Made by a program: the position numbers and the translations under genes. Shown piece by piece: positions 26,101 to 36,097 of a stretch of 64,000 bases of DNA. The notes beneath the pieces were generated by a model. That model worked only from the letters and a program-made list of their open reading frames with translations. It did no database searches and was not told where the DNA came from. Position 1 is the first letter of the stretch; each line of letters begins with the position of its first letter. The DNA comes from Ferruginibacter sp. (GTDB lineage Bacteria > Bacteroidota > Bacteroidia > Chitinophagales > Chitinophagaceae): contig JAHBTO010000003.1 in NCBI GenBank assembly GCA_019638525.1, positions 1 to 64,000 on the forward strand, in the 5' to 3' direction.

Positions 26101-26545
26101 GGTTTTTCAAATCAACCCAATAGCCCATTTTTTGGGTTATTTCGTCCCATTTATCTTTAAAACGCATCACCACTTCACGGCACTTCTTGTTATACTCCTC
26201 AATCGAAATTTTTGTGCCTATATCTTCTTTTGTAATACCCAGTTCTTTTTCAACACCAAGTTCTACAGGAAGCCCATGTGTATCCCATCCTCCTTTGCGC
26301 TTTACCTGGAAACCCTGCATGGTTTTATAGCGGCATACCAAATCTTTTAAAGTTCGGCTTATAACATGATGAATACCAGGCATTCCATTAGCACTTGGCG
26401 GGCCTTCATAAAAAACAAATGGTGGGCAACCTTCTCTAAGGGCGATACTTTTTTCAAAAGTATCTTCCTGTTTCCATTTAGCAAGTATTTCTTCGCTTAT
26501 TGATGGAAGGTTAAGTTGCTGATATTCGGTGTATTTGCCACTCAT
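23183..26545 (-). CDS. ileS: Isoleucyl-tRNA synthetase
   Basis: 1120 residues, a class I synthetase of the long Bacteroidota form. The HIGH-equivalent motif is Gly-Ile-His-His at 57-60 after Pro-Pro-Ser-Ala-Asn-Gly; the large CP1 editing domain covers about 190-400 (Trp-Thr-Thr-Thr-Pro-Trp-Thr-Leu-Pro-Ser-Asn); Lys-Met-Ser-Lys-Arg lies near residue 662; an anticodon-binding domain and a C-terminal extension of about 200 residues follow. It charges tRNA-Ile and edits Val-tRNA-Ile. The -7 element at 26613-26620 gives a leader of about 60 bases. No T-box is expected or seen. Confidence 0.98.
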   Translation of the reverse strand: MSGKYTEYQQLNLPSISEEILAKWKQEDTFEKSIALREGCPPFVFYEGPPSANGMPGIHHVISRTLKDLVCRYKTMQGFQVKRKGGWDTHGLPVELGVEKELGITKEDIGTKISIEEYNKKCREVVMRFKDKWDEITQKMGYWVDLKNPYVTFENNYIETLWWCLSELYKKGYLYESVSIQPYSPAAGTGLSSHELNQPGTYKDVKDTSAVAMFKISEKSKIKIKNFDGEAFLMAWTTTPWTLPSNLGLTVGPNIEYCLVQTFNPYTHLPINVILAKALLSKYFKAEAENGDFESYNAEVKIIPWKIITSFIGSELADLEYEQLLPFEANTIEKIREITPDAQPFRVILGDFVTTEDGTGIVHTAPAFGADDFKVGKKNNLGILTLVDKQGKFIEGVGEFSNRYVKNYKDDPTYVDVNVDIAVKLKLQNRAFKIEKYEHNYPHCWRTDKPIIYYPLDAWFIKTTAVKDRMVELNKTINWKPASTGTGRFGNWLENMVDWNLSRSRFWGTPLPIWKTKEDADGNREEKCIGSVEELNKEIKKAAEVLGGQTNKNYLHQGILDLHKPYVDEITLVSDSGKPMKRVSDLIDVWFDSGAMPYAQWHFPFENKETFQKNFPADFIAEGVDQTRGWFYTLHALGVLLFDSVAYKTVVSNGLVLDKAGNKMSKRLGNVVDPFVTIDSFGADATRWYLITNASPWDSLKFDVEGIKEVQRKFFGTLYNTYQFFALYANVDGFSFKENYIPVNERPEIDQWILSSLNSLIKNVQYNFDAYEPTQAGRAIEEFVDAHLSNWYVRLCRRRFWKGEYEHDKICAYQTLYECLETLCKLMAPVAPFFADWLFNNLNKVSGRFNNNSVHHTDFPTINEAVIDIDLEKRMQLAQDISSLILSLRKKVNLKVRQPLQKVFIPALDASMAGRIKKVENIIKAETNIKEVDVLSVENDFIKKKAKANFKTLGKKLGTKMKWAAGQIASLDNAAIDKILEEGVILNPEYKNNGEEPIIIHSEDIEVTTDEIPGYEIAVNGQLTVALDITISGDLKKEGDAREFVNRVQNLRKDSGFNLTDRIDVTVSENAGLQASLIQYKDYICAEILADSLVFLPEIKEGFDIEVNDALLTVNVLKKG

Positions 26546-26612
26546 AATCGTTGAAAATAATTTCTATTTTGATTTTTACCCTTAAAAAGGGGTGGGGATT
26601 TAAATAAGTGTG

Positions 26613-26620
26613 CAAAGTTA
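26613..26620 (-). promoter_or_regulatory. -7 element of ileS
   Basis: Minus-strand TAACTTTG matches TAnnTTTG and lies about 67 bases before the ileS ATG. Confidence 0.6.
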
Positions 26621-27088
26621 ATTAAATAAGGGCTTTTTAACGTTTTGAGTTTTAAATCTTACAATAGCTATTTTAACTGCAGGGTAAAGGATTTAAAATT
26701 GAAATGATGGTTTTATGTACTAAAAGAGTAATATTTAAAACTAACAGGTATATTTTATAGAATTTTTACTACAAAAAAATACTACTAAATTAAGGTTAAA
26801 CCCTTAACTATACTCAATTTGAGTCTACTTATCCACATTTCTATCCTTTGGCATAAAATTGGCTTTATTTCTGAATTATAAGAAAGACTATAATTTTTTA
26901 AAATTAATATATGAAGAGTTTTGCTGGTTTAGGGTTTTATTAGGGTAAAAGACGGGAATAGTCTTATTCCCGTCTTACTTTTAATATCACATAAATACAG
27001 CTAAAAGGCCCCCGTTTTAAATATTCAATATGTGTTGCATCAACCTTGGGAAAACAGAATTTAAGCACAAAGATTAACACCCAATGAA

Positions 27089-27119
27089 AAAAAAGCCGCT
27101 GAATTTCAGCGGCTTTTTT
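27089..27119 (-). terminator. Terminator of the HmuY-like gene
   Basis: An 8-bp perfect GC-rich core (27095-27102 with 27106-27113) is flanked by A and T runs, so it works in both directions. It lies 20 bases past the stop of the HmuY-like gene. Confidence 0.88.
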
Positions 27120-27138
27120 GGTTCATGTTATTTTTAAT

Positions 27139-27714
27139 TTAGAAACTTACCGAACCATTTGCCTGGTAAGTATATCTAAACCTGTAAATTAATTGTGATG
27201 GCACAGGGCCTACAAATGGTGCATAATCTACAGCCAGCAATTCCATTTTTACAAAATGGTTATCTGCCGTACGGAAAATAAATGTTTGCCCGGCTTTTGG
27301 TGCAAATGAATGTGTTGTTGGATTATAATCGTACCAGCTACCATCTTTAATTGCTTTTTGAGAAGTTGTGGTATCATATGCATAACCTGTAGTAGGTGCT
27401 GCTGTAACACTGCTATAAATATTATTTTGTAAAATGGCACCTGCATTTCCGGGGCCATAAGCGCCGCTGTTGAGGATGAATGTTGTTAAGCGCAAACCAA
27501 AATCCCATTTTGTGGTAGCACTGTCTGTATTAGCAACAACAGCACCATTTTTAAAATTAAAAAAAGCAAAACTGCTGCTATTACTGAAATTAACAACCAA
27601 TGAATCTGTTTTTTCTACAGTGGTGATTTCGTTAACAGGGTCTTTTGAGCATGAGCTTAATGTGATTACAATTGCTGTGGCGGCTATCATACCAGCCTGG
27701 ATCATCTTCTTCAT
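27139..27714 (-). CDS. HmuY-like heme-binding lipoprotein
   Basis: 191 residues with a lipoprotein signal ending Leu-Ser-Ser-Cys (Cys22). The mature protein has the layout of the HmuY family: an early strand, Trp-Asp-Phe-Gly-Leu-Arg near residue 70 (family Trp-Asp-hydrophobic), then beta strands, and the C-terminal pattern Phe-Arg-Thr-Ala-Asp-x-x-Phe-x-Lys-Met and Tyr-Arg-Phe-Arg-Tyr-Thr-Tyr-Gln. HmuY proteins bind heme at the cell surface and pass it to a TonB receptor. Here it follows such a receptor gene by 50 bases and may share its transcript. Cargo could be a chelate other than heme. Confidence 0.82.
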   Translation of the reverse strand: MKKMIQAGMIAATAIVITLSSCSKDPVNEITTVEKTDSLVVNFSNSSSFAFFNFKNGAVVANTDSATTKWDFGLRLTTFILNSGAYGPGNAGAILQNNIYSSVTAAPTTGYAYDTTTSQKAIKDGSWYDYNPTTHSFAPKAGQTFIFRTADNHFVKMELLAVDYAPFVGPVPSQLIYRFRYTYQANGSVSF

Positions 27715-27764
27715 TTTTGTGTAGTTTTTATCTTTAACCGTACATTGTATTTTCGTAAGGTGGG

Positions 27765-29939
27765 TTAAAGTTGTTTAGTAAATAATTGGTTTAAATTAAT
27801 ATTGAGATTTACCAGGTATGTAATACCCGGCAAGTTGGGTAGTTTGTTTTTATCCTTATGGTTTAAAATGTTTTCAGCGCCTGCCTGTATTTCAAAACCC
27901 TGTTTAAATGATTTACTAATGGCAGCGTTTAGCAATACATAAGCTTTTACATATTCCCGGCCATCATCAAGTATATTATTACCGTTGATATCGCTGTATC
28001 CAAACCGTCCCCTGTAATTAGCCCTTATATTGGCGCCCCATTTTTTATTGTTGCTGTTATAAAATAACTGCAGGTTAGCAGTGTGTTTACTACGATTAAA
28101 AAGACCGCCATATTCTTTACTGGTTACATAACTGCTAACAAAAGTTACGGGGTCTCTTTTCACCATTTTGCCATCTTTAATCTTTTTTATTACATCCTTG
28201 TCTTTTGCTTCAAGGTATTGATAACCGGCATTAATGCTGAATAAATTATTTAACCGGTGATTAATGTTAATATCCAATCCCTGCGTAAAAACATTATTGA
28301 TATTAATATAACTGAAGATGGCTTGCCCGTTTGTTTTTGAGAAAGGCAGGTTATAGCGGTCAATAAGGTTGTTTATATCGTTTCGGAAAATATTAAGTGT
28401 AAAAGTAGTTTTGTTGTGCAGCAAATACCTGCCACCAATATTTATGCCTATCGATTTTTCTGGCGATAGTGTATTATTGCCCAGGTATGGTGTTATGTTA
28501 ACAGAGGGGTCAATTTGTCCCTGTTGCTGTAATTGTATAAGTCCATTGGCAAGTTCATTGGCACCCAACAACGTATAGCCTACCAGCGAATTGGTAAAAA
28601 ATAAAAATTGCTGCCTGAAATCTGGAGCCTTAAACCCGGTGCCAATTGAGGCATTGATGGTTAAATGCGGCGCTGCTTTATAAGCCAATGCCAGTTTGGG
28701 ATTAAACTGCAATTTATACAGCGAATGCTTATCAAGCCTGCCACCAATTGTAATATTCAGTTTATTATAAAGCATCCATTCTTTTTGCGAAAAAATATAA
28801 AATGCATTGAACCTTTTTTTATCGGGATACCTGTTAGCTTCTACGGTTTCAAAATTATAACCGGCACCGGCTATTAGTTTTTGGTTTCTTTTGTCGCCAA
28901 TTTCAACTTGTATTTCGGGCTTTAATAAAAACTGCTGCATATAGCTTTTATCAAAAAGCTGTTTATTGCTCATCATAAACACTTCTGCATTGTCTTTATA
29001 CCCTGTTATATAAAGCCGTGAAATCAGTTTTAATTTTTTTGAAATCTTGTAATGCAATTGGTTGTTGAAACTCCAATCGGTTTCTATGCTACTGCCTTCA
29101 ACCGCCTGCGGCTGATTGGCTGTGTACACCAGGTAATTATTAAACTGCTTTTGAGTGAACAGCCTGGCCGAAGTTTGCAGTTGTGTAGTTGCATTTAAAT
29201 TGTACTGAATATTGCCGGCAAAAGAATAATTCCTGAACGGGTCGGTAGTTTGACCATAGATAGTTTTATCAAGATCGTAACCGCTGCTGCTATACCGGTT
29301 TGCAAAAATTTGTATAGCAGTTTTATCTTTTTTAAAGGATTGGCTGGCACTAAAATCCCAGGTTTTGTTGCTTGACTGGTGAACCTGCAACAAACTGTTA
29401 TTGCCGGTTGGTTTTTCGGTAATGATATTGATAACACCTGCCAATGCATCGGAGCCATACAAGCTTGTAGCAGGGCCTTTTATAATTTCTACCTGTTTAA
29501 TATTTCCTACAGCAATCCTTCCTAAATTAAGAATACCGGCATTTCTTCCTGTTAATGGTTCTCCATCTACCAGTATCAATGTATAGGCCGGGTCTAATCC
29601 CTGCATTTGAATTCCGCTGCCAAAAGGGTTAGGATAACCTTGTAAAGATTGCCCCAATGGGTTATCAGACAATATAAGGCCGGTTTGCTGTTGTAAAATA
29701 TCAATCAACTTTTGAGAACCCGATTGCTGAATAAATTTCTTACTTATCACCTGTATGGGAACAGGTATATCGCCAATAGATTTTATGGTTCGTGTAGTGG
29801 AAACTGTTATTTCATCAATGGTATATACTTTATTAAAGCCGGTATCTTTAGCAACGTATTGCGAATAGGCATTGATGCCTGTGAATAATATACTAATTAA
29901 AACAAAAGAGAATAATATACTTTTTACCAATGCGCTCAT
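27765..29939 (-). CDS. TonB-dependent outer-membrane receptor (HmuR-type)
   Basis: 724 residues from the ATG at 29939 (a TTG at 29954 overlaps the promoter). Signal peptide of about 27 residues; TonB box-like Tyr-Thr-Ile-Asp-Glu-Ile-Thr-Val-Ser-Thr; plug domain about 50-170 with Leu-Val-Asp-Gly-Glu-Pro-Leu-Thr-Gly-Arg and Ile-Lys-Gly-Pro-Ala-Thr-Ser-Leu-Tyr-Gly-Ser-Asp-Ala-Leu-Ala-Gly; then a 22-strand barrel. It imports a ligand, probably heme or ferric chelate, using TonB energy. Neighbours support this: HmuY-like lipoprotein downstream and an AraC regulator upstream. Confidence 0.93.
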   Translation of the reverse strand: MSALVKSILFSFVLISILFTGINAYSQYVAKDTGFNKVYTIDEITVSTTRTIKSIGDIPVPIQVISKKFIQQSGSQKLIDILQQQTGLILSDNPLGQSLQGYPNPFGSGIQMQGLDPAYTLILVDGEPLTGRNAGILNLGRIAVGNIKQVEIIKGPATSLYGSDALAGVINIITEKPTGNNSLLQVHQSSNKTWDFSASQSFKKDKTAIQIFANRYSSSGYDLDKTIYGQTTDPFRNYSFAGNIQYNLNATTQLQTSARLFTQKQFNNYLVYTANQPQAVEGSSIETDWSFNNQLHYKISKKLKLISRLYITGYKDNAEVFMMSNKQLFDKSYMQQFLLKPEIQVEIGDKRNQKLIAGAGYNFETVEANRYPDKKRFNAFYIFSQKEWMLYNKLNITIGGRLDKHSLYKLQFNPKLALAYKAAPHLTINASIGTGFKAPDFRQQFLFFTNSLVGYTLLGANELANGLIQLQQQGQIDPSVNITPYLGNNTLSPEKSIGINIGGRYLLHNKTTFTLNIFRNDINNLIDRYNLPFSKTNGQAIFSYININNVFTQGLDININHRLNNLFSINAGYQYLEAKDKDVIKKIKDGKMVKRDPVTFVSSYVTSKEYGGLFNRSKHTANLQLFYNSNNKKWGANIRANYRGRFGYSDINGNNILDDGREYVKAYVLLNAAISKSFKQGFEIQAGAENILNHKDKNKLPNLPGITYLVNLNINLNQLFTKQL

Positions 29940-29950
29940 ACAATTGAAAT

Positions 29951-29958
29951 GCAAAGGT
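29951..29958 (-). promoter_or_regulatory. Possible -7 element of the TonB receptor gene
   Basis: Minus-strand CACCTTTG differs from TAnnTTTG in its first base and lies 12 bases before the ATG. It argues against the upstream TTG start. Confidence 0.35.
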
Positions 29959-30082
29959 GAAACAGCAGCGTTTTAATTTTATCATGAAATTGTCATGTTG
30001 TTATCAATCTGATTAAAATCATATTGTTTTACCAAAAAATGACATAGCGCAGTAATGAAATCAAATGAAATAGTTATACTAA

Positions 30083-31021
30083 TTAATGCAACAACAGTTC
30101 ACAGGGCTTTATGCCGGTATGTTTTTTAAAAGCAGTTGAAAAATGCGATATGGAAGAATAGCCCAGCATCATTGATACTTCGGTAACACTTAAACCTTTT
30201 TCGTACAAAAGATATTTGGCGTGCTCCATACGCTGGCCTTGATAAAAATCAAAAATAGTGGTACCGAAAATTTCTTTAAACCCTTTTTTAAGATAACATT
30301 CGTTAATAGCCACTTTACGGCTTAAGGCTTTGATGGTGATTGGCTCGCCTATATGCTGTAATAGCACTTCACGTGCTTTAATAATTTTTTCCCTGTCTTG
30401 TGTGTTTTGCAGAAATTTGCAATTGAACTCAGTTTCCTTATCATCGCCAAGCATGCAATCCATGCTATACAATAATAAAATCTGTGTTTGTGCATTAATG
30501 AAAATATTTTCCCTGGTATCGGTATAGGTATGGTTCAGTAAAGCTTCAATAGCTGTACGGGTTTTACCGCATAAAGGCAGTTGCTTACTAAAAGATGATG
30601 TATGCCTGAAAGAAAGCACCTCTTCGGTTAAGCCGGTATCTGTAGTGTTGTTGGTAAACTGTGTAAGATAATTAGGTTTAAAACTAAAGCTTACCACATC
30701 TACACTATCTACTTTTTCAATACAGCCTTTACTGTTATTTGCTTTACAGTAATCACATTCGGTTTGTTTTTGCCGGCAATATACATTTCCGCTTACGCAA
30801 AACTTAAGCTCCAGGTGATTGGCATCGGGGTTGTTTTTTTCAACATGATAAATTAAAATGCCGGTATCTTCAATACTCCATTGTGGCAGTTTGCGGTAGC
30901 GCTTAATAGAATATTGTACCGATCCCGGAACCGTACGCTCAACATGAAGCAACACATCCAAATCTTCCTGCAAAAGAGGTTGCCGGTGTGCTATTGCTAA
31001 TATGTCGGTTAATTGGCTCAT
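30083..31021 (-). CDS. AraC-family regulator with N-terminal cysteine cluster
   Basis: 312 residues from the ATG at 31021; an upstream start at 31048 would precede the -7 element (31036-31043), so it is unlikely. The C-terminal ~100 residues are a double helix-turn-helix AraC domain, ending Met-Leu-Gly-Tyr-Ser-Ser-Ile-Ser-His-Phe-Ser-Thr-Ala-Phe-Lys-Lys-His-Thr-Gly. The N-terminal half has no sugar-binding cupin I recognise. It carries five cysteines at 75, 82, 89, 92 and 100, a spacing that could hold a metal or iron-sulfur cluster. By position it controls the adjacent receptor/HmuY genes, like PchR-type siderophore regulators. Confidence 0.9.
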   Translation of the reverse strand: MSQLTDILAIAHRQPLLQEDLDVLLHVERTVPGSVQYSIKRYRKLPQWSIEDTGILIYHVEKNNPDANHLELKFCVSGNVYCRQKQTECDYCKANNSKGCIEKVDSVDVVSFSFKPNYLTQFTNNTTDTGLTEEVLSFRHTSSFSKQLPLCGKTRTAIEALLNHTYTDTRENIFINAQTQILLLYSMDCMLGDDKETEFNCKFLQNTQDREKIIKAREVLLQHIGEPITIKALSRKVAINECYLKKGFKEIFGTTIFDFYQGQRMEHAKYLLYEKGLSVTEVSMMLGYSSISHFSTAFKKHTGIKPCELLLH

Positions 31022-31035
31022 GTATTTATTATTTG

Positions 31036-31043
31036 CAAAGATA
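31036..31043 (-). promoter_or_regulatory. -7 element of the AraC-type regulator
   Basis: Minus-strand TATCTTTG matches TAnnTTTG, 14 bases before the ATG at 31021, and decides that start. Confidence 0.6.
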
Positions 31044-31253
31044 AGCATAAAGAATTAACGTTTAAACATTGTAAAAGGTTTAATAAAGGGCACTATTATA
31101 GGTATTTGAAAAGCTTTGGCAAAAAATAAGCACCTGTATGTCTAAAAAATTTAAACCATTTAGCATTTAAATATAAGTTGGGCAAGTATAAAAACAGGCA
31201 ATAAAAATTGTGGATATCCATGTATAAAATCACAGTAAAATAAACAGCTTGTT

Positions 31254-31286
31254 TTTGCCTCAAACGCCTGTTTTTTCGTACATTTG
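31254..31286 (+). promoter_or_regulatory. Promoter of gyrB
   Basis: The best promoter in the window: TTTG at 31254-31257, a 21-base spacer and TACATTTG at 31279-31286. The ATG at 31332 follows after about 40 bases of leader. Confidence 0.8.
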
Positions 31287-31307
31287 CTCCAATCCGAATT
31301 TTACTAA

Positions 31308-33311
<2,004 letters not shown>

Positions 33312-33410
33312 CTTTTTAATGAATGAACTTTTGAAAACAGCTTAAAAAATACCATTTTAAGTATAAAACCAATAGTTTTTTTAAAAATTAGTTATATATA
33401 TATTAACATT

Positions 33411-33440
33411 AAATCCGGGGCTGGGGCACCCGGATTTTTT
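33411..33440 (+). terminator. Rho-independent terminator after gyrB
   Basis: A perfect 9-bp stem (33411-33419 with 33429-33437) with a 9-nt loop and T tract, 100 bases past the gyrB stop. Confidence 0.85.
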
Positions 33441-33647
33441 TATGTGGCCCTTTACCAATGATATTTTAAAAAGAAAGATACATTACATATAAAACTATAT
33501 GGATAAAGGCTTTGCAGCCATATCATATTTTTAAAAAAACGGTGATTTCTTTAATAATAGCCGGATTTACGTATTAAATTGTATTAAAACTAAGGCTTAA
33601 AATGTGGGTAACTCATTTATTTTATACGTAGGTTCAGGCCCTGTGTT

Positions 33648-33678
33648 TTTGCTAAAAGCGATATTTTAAGTAGCTTGT
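33648..33678 (+). promoter_or_regulatory. Probable promoter of the 66-aa protein
   Basis: TTTG at 33648-33651, a 19-base spacer, and TAGCTTGT at 33671-33678 (two mismatches to TAnnTTTG at its end). The ATG follows 31 bases later. Confidence 0.4.
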
Positions 33679-33708
33679 ACGCAATTACTAACCATAAATT
33701 TATCAAAA

Positions 33709-33909
33709 ATGTCAAAAATGTTAACAGCCTATTGCATGAAAACAAAGGAAAAAAATGTTCCTATGCAGGATGCAGTAATAACTAAAACTTCCCGTGGAGG
33801 TTATATGGCCCAGGGACACGATGGAAAAGGAAACAAGATGACTACCATGCTTAGCGAAGCTGCAGCACTTGAAGCTGTTAAAAACGGCGTGGCTAAAAAA
33901 GCCTGGTAA
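33709..33909 (+). CDS. Small DUF5679-like protein
   Basis: 66 residues, basic, no signal peptide. The start Met-Leu-Thr-Ala-Tyr-Cys-Met-Lys-Thr-Lys-Glu-Lys (a few residues in) followed by a Thr-rich strand and Gly-Gly-Tyr-Met-Ala-Gln-Gly matches the first half of DUF5679-like proteins (Ala-Tyr-Cys-Val-Lys-Cys-Lys in those with a zinc ribbon). Here the second Cys of the pair is Thr and the later Cys pair is missing. The C-terminal helix ends Lys-Lys-Ala-Trp. It is a single gene with its own promoter and terminator, which supports reality. Function unknown; a small nucleic-acid or ribosome-linked role is a guess. Confidence 0.75.
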   Translation: MSKMLTAYCMKTKEKNVPMQDAVITKTSRGGYMAQGHDGKGNKMTTMLSEAAALEAVKNGVAKKAW

Positions 33910-33935
33910 ATACTTACCATTTACATTACTTAGTT

Positions 33936-33967
33936 GCCGCCTCAATAATTTACGAGGCGGCTTTTTT
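33936..33967 (+). terminator. Rho-independent terminator after the 66-aa protein
   Basis: A perfect 8-bp GC-rich stem (33936-33943 with 33954-33961), 10-nt loop, and T6 tract. Confidence 0.9.
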
Positions 33968-34043
33968 ATTATCCTTATTGGTACTTAAAAATTCAAATTT
34001 CCTATATTTAATTAATCCTTTTTTGAAAAACATAATTTCAAAT

Positions 34044-35942
34044 ATGAAAAAATCATTTGTCCTATTCTTATGCCTGTTGGTATCACTAATTATAACTGCA
34101 CAAACGCCAAACTATGCTGTATTTACAATTCCCGATTCGTTATTAAAAGATGCCGATTTGGTGATAAGGGATGAACGGATTAATGTTAGCATAAAAGATA
34201 AGAACACCGCTTTTTATGAAGTGCACCGTGTATTTACAATAATGAACGAGCAGGCTAAAGAAAACCTCAACTTTGTACAGTTTTCTGATAAGTTTCATGT
34301 GCTTGACGATGCAGAAATAAAGTTGTACGACCAAATGGGAAAGGCAACCAAAACCTATACTAAAAAAGACATGACTTCTTTAAACTATGGCGATGGTCTT
34401 GTGCCCGAAGGCAAGGTTACTTATTACAATGTTATTGCGGCATCTTACCCTGTAACAATTGAGTATAATTATACCATTAAGTTTAAAGGTATTTTTAGTT
34501 TACCCGGTTACGATATGCAATCGCCCTGGCAATCTGTACAGCATTCGGTATATAATGTAGAAGTACCTGCTGCTTTAGGAGTGCGATATAAACTTGTAAA
34601 CACTAATCATAAACCGAAGGTTAATAATACAAGCAGTAAAGATATTTATACCTGGGAATTAAAAAACCTGAAAGCCTACCGGCTTGAAAAACACAGTGGC
34701 TCGGCATATTCTTATGAACCTACTATATTGCTTGCGCCTAATAAATTTGAGTTAGATGGTTATGAAGGCGATATGACAAGTTGGAAAAATTTAGGCGCAT
34801 GGATAGATAACCTGTATGCAAAAACAACCGGGCTACCCGATGATAAAAAAGCATTTTACCGGGAGATGGTAAAAAATGCAAGTACCGACAGGGAGAAAGC
34901 CATGATTTTATATAAATACATGCAGCAAAATATGCGTTATGTAAGTATTCAGTTGGGCATTGGAGGCTTAAGGCCTTTTCCGGCAAGTTTTGTTGATGAT
35001 AAAAAGTATGGTGACTGCAAGGCGCTGAGCAATTATTTAAAATCGGCGTTGGATGCGGTAAATGTAAAATCAAATATTGTAATTATACAGGGCAGTACTA
35101 CACCCCGGCAAGTGTATGAAGATTTTCCGGCCAATTATTTTAACCATGTAATACTTTGCATACCGCAGCCAAAAGATAGTATATGGCTTGAGTGTACCAG
35201 CACTACACTACCCTTTGGCCAGCTTGGCCCATTTACCGAAAACAGGAAAGCCATGCTGGTAACTGCCGATGGAGGGGTTTTGGTAAACACACCACAAAGC
35301 CAATATCAAAGTAATACACAGTACATGAAAACTATCATTGATGTTGATGAAGATGGCGGAGCAAAATTGAAAATGAATTACAGTTTGTATGGAGACGAAA
35401 GGGATATATTTTTAATGCGCTACCACGATTTAAAAGAAGATGAAAAACGCAAGTTCTTTATTTCGTATATGGAGTGGAAACACCCCGATGAATTTACTAT
35501 CAGCAATTCAAAAGACAAAGACAACCCATACATGATAAACGCTAACATGAGCTACGAAAAAATTTATGCCTTTAATGCAGGCAGTAAACTTTTTTTCGAC
35601 AGCAGGCTATACCCCGTTTTTGATGAAGACATACAGGAAAATGAAAACCGGCAGCGTGATTATTATTTTACCAATCCTTACCAGTTGGTAGATACTACGG
35701 TTTATAAATTTCCAGCGGGTTTTACCCTTGAGTCGGTGCCAAAGAATATTTCGGTAAAATTTCCTTTTTGTGAATATACATGCACCTATACCTGGAGTGC
35801 AGCAGGCCATACCTTAACTACAATTGCAGTATTACAAATAAAAGAGCGCATTGTAAAAGCTGCCGATTACCAAAAACTTGTTGATTTTAAAAAACAAGTG
35901 ATGGCCGATATCAATGAAAAGATTGTGATGAAGAGGGAGTGA
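34044..35942 (+). CDS. DUF3857 / transglutaminase-like exported protein
   Basis: 632 residues from the ATG at 34044, which begins a good signal peptide (about 1-20, ending Thr-Ala-Gln); the open frame further upstream to 33978 is not used. N-terminal DUF3857 beta domain about 50-220, then a transglutaminase-like core about 270-400 with the catalytic Cys in Lys-Tyr-Gly-Asp-Cys-Lys-Ala-Leu, His in Tyr-Phe-Asn-His-Val and a downstream acidic Trp-Leu-Glu-Cys-Thr, then a C-terminal beta domain. It is periplasmic. These proteins are common in Bacteroidota; a peptide or protein cross-linking or protease role is possible but unproven. Confidence 0.88.
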   Translation: MKKSFVLFLCLLVSLIITAQTPNYAVFTIPDSLLKDADLVIRDERINVSIKDKNTAFYEVHRVFTIMNEQAKENLNFVQFSDKFHVLDDAEIKLYDQMGKATKTYTKKDMTSLNYGDGLVPEGKVTYYNVIAASYPVTIEYNYTIKFKGIFSLPGYDMQSPWQSVQHSVYNVEVPAALGVRYKLVNTNHKPKVNNTSSKDIYTWELKNLKAYRLEKHSGSAYSYEPTILLAPNKFELDGYEGDMTSWKNLGAWIDNLYAKTTGLPDDKKAFYREMVKNASTDREKAMILYKYMQQNMRYVSIQLGIGGLRPFPASFVDDKKYGDCKALSNYLKSALDAVNVKSNIVIIQGSTTPRQVYEDFPANYFNHVILCIPQPKDSIWLECTSTTLPFGQLGPFTENRKAMLVTADGGVLVNTPQSQYQSNTQYMKTIIDVDEDGGAKLKMNYSLYGDERDIFLMRYHDLKEDEKRKFFISYMEWKHPDEFTISNSKDKDNPYMINANMSYEKIYAFNAGSKLFFDSRLYPVFDEDIQENENRQRDYYFTNPYQLVDTTVYKFPAGFTLESVPKNISVKFPFCEYTCTYTWSAAGHTLTTIAVLQIKERIVKAADYQKLVDFKKQVMADINEKIVMKRE

Positions 35943-36072
35943 GGGAGGGATATGCAATTGTTTATATGCAGATTTGTATTTGATGGAATTATGATTTACA
36001 AAGCTGGAAATTGCCTTAGATTTTATTGTAGAGTTTTGTATTTTATGTAGTTAGCAGCAAGAATTTAATTTA

Positions 36073-36080
36073 TACCTTTC
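36073..36080 (+). promoter_or_regulatory. Possible -7 element of the sigma4/alpha-CTD gene
   Basis: TACCTTTC differs from TAnnTTTG only in its last base and lies 18 bases before the TTG start at 36098. Confidence 0.4.
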
Positions 36081-36097
36081 ATTATTGAGTTTGTAAT

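Larger units (their letters stand above)
26546..27138. other. Intergenic region with ileS promoter, orphan hairpin and hmuY terminator
   Basis: This 593-base, AT-rich gap holds no credible gene. It contains the ileS -7 element on the minus strand (TAACTTTG, 26613-26620), a near-palindrome with ACTCAA/TTGAGT arms close to 26815, a strong isolated hairpin at 26949-26976, and the terminator at 27089-27119. A near-consensus minus-strand -7 (27068-27076) could drive a short RNA ending at the isolated hairpin; this is a guess. Confidence 0.5.
33312..33708. other. Intergenic region after gyrB
   Basis: A 397-base AT-rich gap. It holds the gyrB terminator (33411-33440) and a probable promoter for the small protein (33648-33678). 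The rest shows neither genes nor strong pairing. Confidence 0.6.

Noticed and set aside
26949..26976. Orphan hairpin considered as a tRNA fragment or attachment site
   Set aside because: No cloverleaf, CCA end or TpsiC arm is present, and no direct repeats or integrase are nearby.
35943..36097. AT-rich gap before the sigma4/alpha-CTD gene considered as an integration site
   Set aside because: No terminal inverted repeats, transposase or duplicated target are visible at either border of the AT-rich gene.
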